From: Anaerocolumna sp. AGMB13025
GTDB taxonomy: Bacteria > Bacillota > Clostridia > Lachnospirales > Lachnospiraceae
Assembly: GCF_029689925.1 (NCBI RefSeq)
Contig: NZ_CP121445.1
Span: forward strand, 1,233,001-1,297,000
Length of the DNA stretch: 64,000 nt
Reading direction: 5' to 3'
Under the pieces are notes generated by a model. That model ran no database searches. It was not told the origin of the DNA and was given only the letters and a program-made list of their open reading frames with translations. A program made the position numbers and the translations under genes. Position 1 is the stretch's first letter. The number at the start of each line of letters is the position of its first letter. Below are positions 27,654 through 35,229 of this stretch, piece by piece.

Positions 27654-28505
27654 TTGTCCGGTTTAACAGCAAAAAAGAAGAAAAAGTTTTCCCCAGCCTA
27701 TTTGGTTATTTACATAATCCTTATCTTCTGGGCCTTTACCACAATATTTCCCTTCGTCTGGGTGTTAAATAATTCCTTTAAACCCTCCAGAGAAGTTGTA
27801 AATAGTACCTTTTCCCTTCCAAAGGAATTCACTCTTGATAATTATACCAATGCTTTTAGTAAGCAAAATATATTGGTTTCTTATAAAAACAGTTTTATCA
27901 TATCAGGCAGTGTAACCCTGAGTGTTATGATTTTATCCACCATGATGGCCTTTGCCCTGACCCGGTATAATTTCAGGGGAAAGAAATTTATTAATGCCTT
28001 GATAGTCTCAAGCCTGATGTTTCCAGCTTTTTCTACCATTATACCGGTGTTTAAGATGATGACTGGACTGGACCTGCTTAATAAGCCCTTAAGTGTAATT
28101 TTACCCCAAGTGGCAGGTAACTTAAGCTTTGCAACCATTGTTATGATGGGATTTTTACGAGGTCTGCCCCTGGAGATGGAAGAAGCGGCTTATATGGAAG
28201 GGGCCGGAGTCAGCAGAGTATTTACAAGAATTATCGTACCCCTGTCAAGACCCTCCATGGCTACAGTTGCAATTTTTTGCTTTTTATGGTCCTATAATGA
28301 TTTATTTACCCAGCTGATTATGATCAGAAAGAGAACAAAGTACCCAATCAGTACCTTGCTAAATGAAATCAGTTCCAGATACGGAACCGATTATGGACTT
28401 ATGGCTGCTTCCGTAGCTTTGATTGTAGTACCGGTGTTGATTGTTTACATATTTTTGCAAAAGAACATCATCAAAGGATTGACAGCCGGAGCAGTCAAAG
28501 GGTAA
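27654..28505 (+). CDS. sugar ABC transporter permease (MalG-type)
   Basis: A 283-residue partner permease with six helices. The EAA loop is MEEAAYMEGAGVSRVFTRIIVPLSRP. The start is TTG 27654, supported by AAGGAGGTGTAACG immediately upstream. The start TTIFPFVWVLNNSFKPS is typical of the MalG/LacG group. It acts with the preceding permease and the lipoprotein at 25060. Confidence 0.92.
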   Translation: MSGLTAKKKKKFSPAYLVIYIILIFWAFTTIFPFVWVLNNSFKPSREVVNSTFSLPKEFTLDNYTNAFSKQNILVSYKNSFIISGSVTLSVMILSTMMAFALTRYNFRGKKFINALIVSSLMFPAFSTIIPVFKMMTGLDLLNKPLSVILPQVAGNLSFATIVMMGFLRGLPLEMEEAAYMEGAGVSRVFTRIIVPLSRPSMATVAIFCFLWSYNDLFTQLIMIRKRTKYPISTLLNEISSRYGTDYGLMAASVALIVVPVLIVYIFLQKNIIKGLTAGAVKG

Positions 28506-28584
28506 AATTATATAAAACACTTGATGATATCACTGTTTCAGGTTTAGTCAAAATTATTGTGGCATTACAGGGAAAGGGGGAACT

Positions 28585-29364
28585 ATGTATAAAGTTGTGA
28601 TTATTGATGACGAACCAATCATAGTTGAAGGGATTTCAAGAATGGTACCCTGGGATAAATTCGGCTGTCAAATAGTGGCTACTGCCAATGACGGTATAGA
28701 AGGTGCAGAAGTAATCAGGGAACAGCAGCCCCATATCCTGTTTTCCGATATAGCAATGCCGGGACTTGACGGTCTTAGTATGGTAGCCGGACTAAAATCA
28801 GAATTTCCCAATACAGAAATCAGCATATTGACGGGCTACCGGGATTTTGATTATGCTCAGAAGGCCATCCGGCTTGGTGTAACCAGATATCTGCTAAAGC
28901 CCTCCAATATGGACGAAATCATTGAAGCAATCAAAGCCATGGTAAGTAATCTGGCAGCCAAACATATTGATTCGGATTCTCCAGAGGAACTTACAGGGGA
29001 AGAATTAAAGACAGATAATACGGCCAGTAGCTTCATCGTTAACAATGCCATACGGTATATAGAACAAAATTATGCACACAAGCTTACGCTTTCTGAAGTA
29101 GCTGAGAAAACCTATATCAGTCAGTGGCACTTAAGTAAGTTACTAAACCGTCATATGGGACAGAATTTCTCAGAAATATTAAATCATATCCGAATCAAAG
29201 AAGCTCAGAAACTGTTAAAAGATCCAGCCCTTAGGATCGGTGATATAGCAGAAATGGTTGGTTTTATTGATATGGCACATTTTTCAAGGGTATTTAAAAA
29301 AATTCTTGGTACCTCTGCCAATGAATATCGTAATAAAATTACCAGTAAAAACAAGAGTGAATAA
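28585..29364 (+). CDS. AraC-type response regulator (YesN family)
   Basis: A 259-residue regulator with an N-terminal receiver domain (phospho-acceptor Asp in LFSDIAMPGLDG, Lys in LLKPSN) and a C-terminal AraC helix-turn-helix pair (~155-255, ending VGFIDMAHFSRVFKKILGTSANEYR). It is shorter than the ~500-residue YesN norm because the central linker domain is missing. GGGGGAA precedes the ATG. The partner kinase is at 22528; together they probably switch on the chitobiose locus. Confidence 0.9.
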   Translation: MYKVVIIDDEPIIVEGISRMVPWDKFGCQIVATANDGIEGAEVIREQQPHILFSDIAMPGLDGLSMVAGLKSEFPNTEISILTGYRDFDYAQKAIRLGVTRYLLKPSNMDEIIEAIKAMVSNLAAKHIDSDSPEELTGEELKTDNTASSFIVNNAIRYIEQNYAHKLTLSEVAEKTYISQWHLSKLLNRHMGQNFSEILNHIRIKEAQKLLKDPALRIGDIAEMVGFIDMAHFSRVFKKILGTSANEYRNKITSKNKSE

Positions 29365-29410
29365 ATATACAAATATAATAGAAATAAACGATTTTTTATA
29401 CTATTCCAAT

Positions 29411-29457
29411 AAAAACGCTCAGAAGGTGTTTAAAATAAACCTTTTGAGCGTTTTTCT
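29411..29457 (+). terminator. strong intrinsic terminator after the response regulator
   Basis: AAAAACGCTCAGAAGG pairs with CCTTTTGAGCGTTTTT across a short AT loop; it ends the transporter/regulator unit and is symmetric enough to work on both strands. Confidence 0.9.
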
Positions 29458-29747
29458 GCATGCTTTGTGAAAATGTCTTAATATAATATAGCTCACTATT
29501 GAATTTACCAAATATACCACAAATAAACTACAATAGTTGAACAAAAAATGAAAAATTTACAATGTTTAATTGTAAATTCCTCCAGATTTAGCATTATTAC
29601 TGATAAAAACGAATTACCAATTATTTTAAAATATATTGTAATATTGTGTAGAATAATGTAGAATAATTATATATAAGTAATGAATAATATTAAGTTCAAA
29701 AAATATTTATTTCCATTACTGTAAACGTAAAATGGGAGGAAAAATGA

Positions 29748-31532
29748 ATGAAGCTAAGCAATCTAAAGGTTAAAACAAAGGTATTATTTTTATCAGCGTT
29801 TTTATTATCCGTAGCGGTGCTCATAGGGGTTATATCTATTATTAACCAGGAAAAGGTACTGCAGGTCAATGTAAAAACCCTGGAAAGCAGTATAAGGCAG
29901 AATTATGATAATAACATTAAAAACCAGGTTGAGAATGCAATTTCATTATTAAAGGGTATCTATGATAAATCCAATGCAGGTGAATTTACTTTAGAAGAAG
30001 CGAAAAAGATCGGTGCCGATTTACTTAGGGGATTAAGCTACGGTGACGGAGGATATTTCTGGGCAGATACCTATGACGGCGATAATGTTGTACTATTGGG
30101 TAAGGATACGGAAGGCACAAACCGGATGAAAAACATTGATGAGAATGGGTATCCTTATATGGAGAATATTATAGCGAATGGCAGAAAGGAAGGCGGCGGC
30201 TTTACAGAATACTGGTTTCCCAAAGCTGGTGAGACGGAGGCTTTACCAAAGCGGAGTTACAGTGTTGCTTTTGAACCCTTTGGGTGGGTAGTTGGAACCG
30301 GCAACTATATTGATTATATAGATAATAGGGTAAATGCAATGGCGCAGAAAGAAAAAGATGCGATTAATGCAAGCATTGCAACCTTTATTACGATTTTTAT
30401 CATAGGTTTCGTTCTATCGGTTTTATTCACAGCATATATGACCAGAAATTTAAACCAGGCATTCCTGACCATAAGAAAGTATTTGAATACACTTGCCACC
30501 GGCAACTTTAAAGTAGAGATACAGGAAAGTTACAAGAAACGGAAAGATGATTTTGGTGAGCTGGTTAAGGATTTAGAATCCATGAAGCACTCCGTAGCTG
30601 GTTTAGTAGATAGTACCAAAACAGAAGCAGATCAGATTATTCAAGTAGTAGACAAGGTAAATACTAATATGAAAGAGTTAAATAGTAATATTGAAGACGT
30701 ATCTGCTACAACAGAAGAACTGGCAGCAAGTATGGAAGAGACAGCAGCCTCAGCTCAGGAAATGAATTCCTCCTCCCTTGAGATAGAAGCAGCAACCAGA
30801 AGTATTGCGGAAAAAGCCCAGGAAGGGGCTGTTCAGGTAATTAAAATAACTAAACGTGCAAAAGATAACAGAATTGATATTAGAAAATCACAGGAACTGG
30901 TAAAGAACGTTCGTACTGAGATTCAGGGTAAACTAAAAGAAGCACTGGAACAGTCAAAAGTTGTAACAGAGATCAATGTATTATCGGAAGCCATAATGGG
31001 AATTACGGCCCAGACAAATCTGCTGGCATTAAATGCTGCTATAGAGGCAGCCAGAGCAGGCGAAGCCGGCAGAGGATTTTCTGTAGTTGCGGAAGAGATA
31101 CGTAACCTGGCTGAGCAGTCAAAGAATATGGTAGAACGGATTCAGGCGATAACCGGAGAAGTAACAGAGGCAGTGGACAACCTCTCAGGGAATTCTAATG
31201 CATTACTGGAGTTTGTGTCAAAAGATATTTCAGATAGCTTTGCCAAGTTCATGGAAGTTGCAGATGCCTACAATGAGGATGCACTATATGTTGACAATCT
31301 GATTACAGATTTCAGTGCCACCTCGGAAGAATTATTGGCCTCCATTGGGAATGTCATCCATGCAATTAACGAGGTTTCCTTAGCAGCTTGCGAAGGCGCA
31401 GTGGGAACTGGAGAAATAGCTGAAAAAGTCGCCAGTATTACCACCCAGTCAGGTGATATAACCAATCATGTCTCATTAACCCGTGAGAGTTCTATTAAGC
31501 TTCAGGAGGAAATAGCTGGCTTTACCATATAA
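29748..31532 (+). CDS. methyl-accepting chemotaxis protein with single Cache domain
   Basis: A 594-residue chemoreceptor. Helix 1 (~10-30) and helix 2 (~203-223) bracket an extracellular single Cache domain (sCache_2-like; [26 protein letters not shown] and [10 protein letters not shown]). A HAMP-like linker and the cytoplasmic signalling coiled coil follow, with the hairpin tip around [45 protein letters not shown] lies eight bases before ATG 29748. The ligand is unknown; the family often binds small organic acids. Confidence 0.92.
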   Translation: MKLSNLKVKTKVLFLSAFLLSVAVLIGVISIINQEKVLQVNVKTLESSIRQNYDNNIKNQVENAISLLKGIYDKSNAGEFTLEEAKKIGADLLRGLSYGDGGYFWADTYDGDNVVLLGKDTEGTNRMKNIDENGYPYMENIIANGRKEGGGFTEYWFPKAGETEALPKRSYSVAFEPFGWVVGTGNYIDYIDNRVNAMAQKEKDAINASIATFITIFIIGFVLSVLFTAYMTRNLNQAFLTIRKYLNTLATGNFKVEIQESYKKRKDDFGELVKDLESMKHSVAGLVDSTKTEADQIIQVVDKVNTNMKELNSNIEDVSATTEELAASMEETAASAQEMNSSSLEIEAATRSIAEKAQEGAVQVIKITKRAKDNRIDIRKSQELVKNVRTEIQGKLKEALEQSKVVTEINVLSEAIMGITAQTNLLALNAAIEAARAGEAGRGFSVVAEEIRNLAEQSKNMVERIQAITGEVTEAVDNLSGNSNALLEFVSKDISDSFAKFMEVADAYNEDALYVDNLITDFSATSEELLASIGNVIHAINEVSLAACEGAVGTGEIAEKVASITTQSGDITNHVSLTRESSIKLQEEIAGFTI

Positions 31533-31552
31533 GATAAGGGTTAGTAAAATTG

Positions 31553-31655
31553 TAGAGATTGCCTTAAGCTGTGATATTAACTTCTTTAGAAGGATAGCTT
31601 TTTTCAGAAAGCATATCGGTAAGGAGTAATACCAATTGCATAAGACAATCTCTTT
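31553..31655. repeat. spaced 13-bp inverted repeat after the MCP gene
   Basis: AGAGATTGCCTTA (31553-31565) and TAAGACAATCTCT (31643-31655) pair with one wobble/mismatch across ~77 nt that itself contains an AGCTGTG..AAGGATAGCTTTTTT hairpin. Followed by TTTTAT, it may be a nested terminator between convergent genes. Confidence 0.45.
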
Positions 31656-31723
31656 TATAGGTTAGGAGATCTTATTTAGCAGCTAGATTATAATTATTTA
31701 AAATTGCGTCTGTCTATTAATAA

Positions 31724-32068
31724 TTATACTGCATTATGAACGAATGCTACTATCTTATCAATAGGAATATCGGTTACGGAACCAACATTGTAGCAGTGAC
31801 GGCGGTCATAATTCATATTGTTATTATAGTTACCATTGTTGTCGCATTCATCATAGATTGGCTCGATCGGAGAAGTAGGGGCTGATCCCTGGTCTGTTAC
31901 TAATCTTACGAAATCACAGTTAACTGCTAAAATAACTCCGGTAAAACCTGATCCGGATTCACCGCCGCTGGCTGTAAAAATAGTTACTGTTTCACCTATA
32001 AAGCGGCGAATATGATTAATAAATCTCTCATTACCAAGTCCATTATTGAAACCATCATTAAATGACAT
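31724..32068 (-). CDS. SM-like (DUF2642-type) small protein, paralogue 1
   Basis: A 114-residue protein with two blocks: RRFIGETVTIFTASGGESGSGFTGVILAVNCDFVRLV and, after an Asn/Tyr-rich linker, VGSVTDIPIDKIVAFVHNAV. The beta-strand pattern (a short barrel closing on IPIDKI) resembles DUF2642-type proteins linked to spore coat in Bacillus. AAAGGAGG precedes the ATG. It is a tandem duplicate of the gene at 32086. Spore association is inference. Confidence 0.7.
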   Translation of the reverse strand: MSFNDGFNNGLGNERFINHIRRFIGETVTIFTASGGESGSGFTGVILAVNCDFVRLVTDQGSAPTSPIEPIYDECDNNGNYNNNMNYDRRHCYNVGSVTDIPIDKIVAFVHNAV

Positions 32069-32085
32069 AATTAATACCTCCTTTA

Positions 32086-32394
32086 TTAGATAGCGTTGTG
32101 AACGAAGGATGCGATCCTATCGATCGGAATATCTACTACTGCACCTGTTTTATAACAGCAATGTTCATATCGTTTATCATCGCAGCCATTATAATAATTG
32201 TCGGTAAGCGGGTTAGCCGGTGCGGAGCCCTGCCTTACTACTAGGCGGACGAAGTCACAATTAACGGCTAAAATTACACCGGTAAAACCACCACCTGATA
32301 AGCCGCCGCTGGTTGTAAAAATTGTTACTGTCTGACCTATAAATCTTGAGATGTGAGGTAAAAAAAATTGATTTCCACTAAATCCACTTGACAT
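32086..32394 (-). CDS. SM-like (DUF2642-type) small protein, paralogue 2
   Basis: A 102-residue paralogue of the preceding protein, sharing FIGQTVTIFT, GFTGVILAVNCDFVRLV and DIPIDRIASFVHNAI; the linker differs and is Cys/Tyr-rich (CDDKRYEHCCY). The start is ATG 32394 with AAGGAGGA seven bases upstream, rather than the in-frame TTG. The two genes are 17 bp apart and cotranscribed, this one first. Confidence 0.7.
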   Translation of the reverse strand: MSSGFSGNQFFLPHISRFIGQTVTIFTTSGGLSGGGFTGVILAVNCDFVRLVVRQGSAPANPLTDNYYNGCDDKRYEHCCYKTGAVVDIPIDRIASFVHNAI

Positions 32395-32640
32395 AAACAA
32401 TCCTCCTTGGATGATATTAAGCTTCCTATCCTTAAGTCTAAGGTATCGGTAACTCTACATTATACTATGACAATAAATACCCTGATGTGACAGAATTGAA
32501 TATAAATTTATAAAAAATCTCATTATGTTTTTTTATATTACATCCTAACTTCGACATCAACAAAATCCAGTGTCAGAAAGACAATAACCTCTTATAAAAT
32601 CAAAAAGTAATACCCATACTGTCAATCCATGTAATAGTAA

Positions 32641-32904
32641 TCCATAATGAAATCGAATCCATGATGAAAACAATTCCATGATGAAAACAATTCCATAATG
32701 AAAACAAATCCATGATGAAATCAAATCCATAATGAAATCAATTCCATAATGAAAACAAATCCATGATGAAAACAAATCCATGATGAAAACAGATCCATAA
32801 TGAAAACAAATCCATAATGAAAACAAATCCATGATGAAATCAAATCCATGATGAAAACAGATTCATAATGAAAATCGAATCCATGATGAAATCAATTCCA
32901 TAAT
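32641..32904 (+). repeat. 16-bp tandem repeat tract (AATCCATGATGAAAAC)
   Basis: About sixteen head-to-tail copies of a 15-17 bp unit near AATCCATGATGAAAAC with G/A and A/T variants, in the gap between the SM-like genes and thioredoxin. There are no unique spacers, so it is not a CRISPR array. Reading it on the minus strand gives a spurious repetitive ORF. Confidence 0.95.
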
Positions 32905-33010
32905 AATCAAATGGAATGAAATAATGTAATTATGTGACTCCATCACAGATAATAATTTGTTTCTGTGTATAATAGAATTATAATCAATAAATTATAAAGG
33001 AGATAAGAAT

Positions 33011-33322
33011 ATGAGCGTTTTAAAAATCACAAAAAATAATTTTGAAAAGGAAGTTTTAAACTCAGATAAAACGGTTCTGTTGGATTTTTGGGCATCCTGG
33101 TGCGGTCCCTGTAAAATGGTAGCTCCTATTATTGATGAAGTGGCAGAAGAAACAAAAGAGGCCGTAAAAGTAGGCAAAATTAATATTGATGAAGAGGGAG
33201 AGTTGGCAGAAGCCTTTAAAATCATGAGTATACCTACTTTGGTAGTCGTAAAAGGCGGTAAAGTAGTTGAAAGTTCAGTTGGGGTAAAACCTAAGAAAGC
33301 TATTTTATCTTTAATCAGCTAA
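33011..33322 (+). CDS. trxA: thioredoxin
   Basis: A 103-residue thioredoxin with the redox motif WASWCGPCKM and the cis-proline block MSIPTLVV. It is a cytosolic disulfide reductase for enzymes such as ribonucleotide reductase. AAAGGAGA precedes the ATG. It is monocistronic: a terminator follows directly. Confidence 0.95.
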   Translation: MSVLKITKNNFEKEVLNSDKTVLLDFWASWCGPCKMVAPIIDEVAEETKEAVKVGKINIDEEGELAEAFKIMSIPTLVVVKGGKVVESSVGVKPKKAILSLIS

Positions 33323-33380
33323 ACAAAATAATTGTGTGTGATTATAACTATTCTCACATAAACAGTTCTTATACATGAAG

Positions 33381-33420
33381 GGCTGCTGTAAAGGTTCTAT
33401 TTACAGCGGCTCTTTTTTTA
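33381..33420 (+). terminator. intrinsic terminator of trxA
   Basis: GGCTGCTGTAAA and TTTACAGCGGCTC form a stem followed by TTTTTTT. Confidence 0.9.
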
Positions 33421-33461
33421 TTGCATAGGAAACTTCTTCGAACTTACCTATGCAATAAAAA
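33419..33461 (+). repeat. small conserved-loop hairpin, copy 1
   Basis: TATTGCATAGG (33419-33429) pairs perfectly with CCTATGCAATA (33447-33457); the loop contains AAACTTCTTCGAAC and AAAAG follows. The same loop and tail with other stems occur at 33557 and 54285. Confidence 0.75.
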
Positions 33462-33556
33462 GCCTTCCAGGCAGGATGCGCATGACGCACTTAAGGAAGA
33501 TTGTCACTGTCGTGACAGTGCATCAGCGCTAGAGTCTGGCGAGCCAGACTCTTTGT
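33462..33556. repeat. composite hairpin repeat (two palindromes)
   Basis: This stretch contains CACTGTC-GT-GACAGTG and AGAGTCTGGC-GA-GCCAGACTCT, preceded by CAGCGCT. The last ~30 nt recur with few changes at 57660-57691, so this is a dispersed repeat, not unique sequence. Confidence 0.75.
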
Positions 33557-33600
33557 TCATTTACGAAAAAGTTCTCCGAACCATTCTGTAAAATAAAAAG
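33557..33600 (+). repeat. small conserved-loop hairpin, copy 2
   Basis: TTTAC and GTAAA arms flank AAAGTTCTCCGAACCATTC; ATAAAAAG follows. It is ~75-80% identical to copy 3 at 54285. The remaining gap to 33846 shows no gene. Confidence 0.75.
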
Positions 33601-33846
33601 CACTCCATAAAACCAAAAGCTCTGGGAGGTGGGAGGTATAATCTGCAAAGATAACAATTAGAACGGCTTAAGGAATCAAAATATAAGCCGGTGGATACTT
33701 AATTCCAACATTAAAAGTATAATATAGACCTTGGACTAATATAAATAAAGAAAGAAATATATTTCTTTATCCAGGTCGGCATAACCTTAGAATTGCTGCC
33801 AAACAAGGAATAGGGGTAACAACCACTTTATGCAATGGGAGTTTGT

Positions 33847-34302
33847 ATGAATGTAAAATTGATTGCAATGGGTAATGTATTAATGAAGGATGATGGTATA
33901 GGAATATTTATAGCAAAAGCAATGGAGGAAGCACTAAAGGCAAAAGGAATCGATGTAATCTACGGTGAGACAGATTTTGGATATTGCATTTCTAAAGTGA
34001 AGGAGCAGGACACGCTGGTTATATTAGATGCGGCTAACTATGGAAAAACTCCGGGGGACATAACAAAGCTACCGCTTAACAATTGCTTTTCAGACAAAAA
34101 AAGCCATACCCAACATAGCTATCACCTGTTAGATATTTTAAAGTTGTATTATCCGGAGTTAGCGGGGGATATATTAGCCATTGAAATTAAGGAAATTACC
34201 TTCGGGTTTGGTTTGACCCAGGAGTTGCAGAAAAAGAAAAAGGATATCATAAAAGAGGTCTTTGATCATCTGGATTTATTACAGGAAAAGGAAAGGTGCT
34301 AA
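33847..34302 (+). CDS. hydrogenase maturation protease family protein
   Basis: A 151-residue protein of the HycI/HyaD/HybD peptidase family, which clips the C-terminus of the NiFe-hydrogenase large subunit after nickel insertion. MGNVLMKDDGIG matches the family's first motif (acidic nickel ligand), VILDAANYGKTPGD the second, and the HTQHSYHLLDIL stretch supplies candidate histidine ligands. ATG 33847 is chosen over 33835 because GGGAG is well spaced. No hydrogenase structural genes are in the window. It is followed 1 bp later by a cytochrome-b5-like gene and then a HypA-like gene. Confidence 0.82.
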   Translation: MNVKLIAMGNVLMKDDGIGIFIAKAMEEALKAKGIDVIYGETDFGYCISKVKEQDTLVILDAANYGKTPGDITKLPLNNCFSDKKSHTQHSYHLLDILKLYYPELAGDILAIEIKEITFGFGLTQELQKKKKDIIKEVFDHLDLLQEKERC

Positions 34303-34303
34303 C

Positions 34304-34891
34304 ATGAAGGGAGAATATGAAATAAGGGATATTATCTATCAATTTCAGAAGGAAATAAGCTACTACAGCCAAATGGAGGCCCTTGGAACTCCTTATGAGA
34401 AAAAATATCATCAGGACCTTATTAAAGAACGTACGGAAGATTTAATCCGCCTGATGGAACACTATACGCAAAGAAATTATTCACAAAATGAACCAATTCC
34501 AGAGGACATACCGGGACGATCCGCAGAACCGGCACAGTTTCCAGAACCGGCACAGTTTCCAGAACCAGCACAGTTTCCAGAACCGGCACAGTCCGAAGAA
34601 CCGGCACAACCTCCGGTGACAGAAACTCAGCCAGGTATAGGAGAACCGGTTGAAACAAGAACTTTTACACTGGAGCAATTACATACCTTTAACGGAACCG
34701 GGGGACAGCCACCTTATGTGGCGGTGAATGGGGTTGTTTATGATCTTAGCAGCAAGGCTCCCTGGTCAGGGGGCAGTCACTTTGGATTATCTGCGGGAAA
34801 TGACCTGACCGGTCAATTTATGAGCTGCCACAGAGGGTTATCTTCTATGCTTGCGCAGCTTCCGGTTGTTGGTGTATTGATACCTGAATGA
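34304..34891 (+). CDS. cytochrome b5-like heme-binding domain protein with EPAQF repeat
   Basis: A 195-residue protein. Residues 1-55 are a charged helical segment; ~65-110 is a Pro/Glu linker with PEPAQF units encoded by an 18-bp repeat; the last ~80 residues are a prokaryotic cytochrome-b5-like domain (TRTFTLEQLHTFNGTGGQPPYVAVNG, VVYDLSSKAPW, and SHFGLSAGNDLT with HRG). There is no signal peptide or membrane helix, so it is probably cytosolic. ATG 34304 has AAAGGAAAGG upstream. It overlaps the operon formed by the maturation protease and the HypA-like gene. A redox role is inferred. Confidence 0.78.
   Translation: MKGEYEIRDIIYQFQKEISYYSQMEALGTPYEKKYHQDLIKERTEDLIRLMEHYTQRNYSQNEPIPEDIPGRSAEPAQFPEPAQFPEPAQFPEPAQSEEPAQPPVTETQPGIGEPVETRTFTLEQLHTFNGTGGQPPYVAVNGVVYDLSSKAPWSGGSHFGLSAGNDLTGQFMSCHRGLSSMLAQLPVVGVLIPE
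34540..34605 (+). repeat. 18-bp in-frame tandem repeat (CCAGAACCGGCACAGTTT)
   Basis: Four or so copies encode PEPAQF units in the linker of the cytochrome-b5-like protein; 18 bp keeps the frame. Confidence 0.9.
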
Positions 34892-34922
34892 GACTTTAAT
34901 TACAAAATGGAGGGAACATGAC

Positions 34923-35183
34923 ATGCAGGATACTATCTTACTTAACAAAATATCAGAGGAGGTTCAAATACTTAGTAAGAACAATAACTTTAACAAAGTT
35001 AATAAATTACTGGTATGTGTGAATGCAGATAGCAAGGTCAATGAAGAAAATCTATATAATCATCTGCACCATGCGAATAAAAAACTGGTTGGCGTATGGA
35101 CTAAGATCAGCGTAGAGCGGGATGAGCTGCCGGACCAGGTTGCAATTCTTAAAAATATAGAGGGTGACATCACTCTAAATTAG
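34923..35183 (+). CDS. HypA-like small protein lacking metal-binding motifs
   Basis: An 86-residue protein. The pattern ILLNKISEEVQILSKNNNFNKVNKLLVCVN...VNEENLYNHLHHANK follows the N-terminal domain of the nickel chaperone HypA (start, helix, KV..V.V.IG strand, then V..E.L.F.F). The nickel-binding start Met-His-Glu is here Met-Gln-Asp, and the CxxC zinc domain is absent. So it is either a HypA-derived protein with a changed role or a convergent pattern. TGGAGGG precedes the ATG. Its place after a hydrogenase-type protease supports the HypA reading. I am only moderately sure. Confidence 0.55.
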   Translation: MQDTILLNKISEEVQILSKNNNFNKVNKLLVCVNADSKVNEENLYNHLHHANKKLVGVWTKISVERDELPDQVAILKNIEGDITLN

Positions 35184-35229
35184 GGTATATTTTAAATACA
35201 TAGACATATTAATTTATAAAAGAAGCAGT

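Noticed and set aside
32557..32832. Minus-strand ORF with repeated WICFHYG-type peptide
   Set aside because: It is a reading of the 16-bp tandem repeat tract, with no ribosome site; each frame of such a tract is open by chance.
32641..32904. Possible CRISPR array
   Set aside because: The copies are head to tail with no unique spacers, and no cas gene is in the window.
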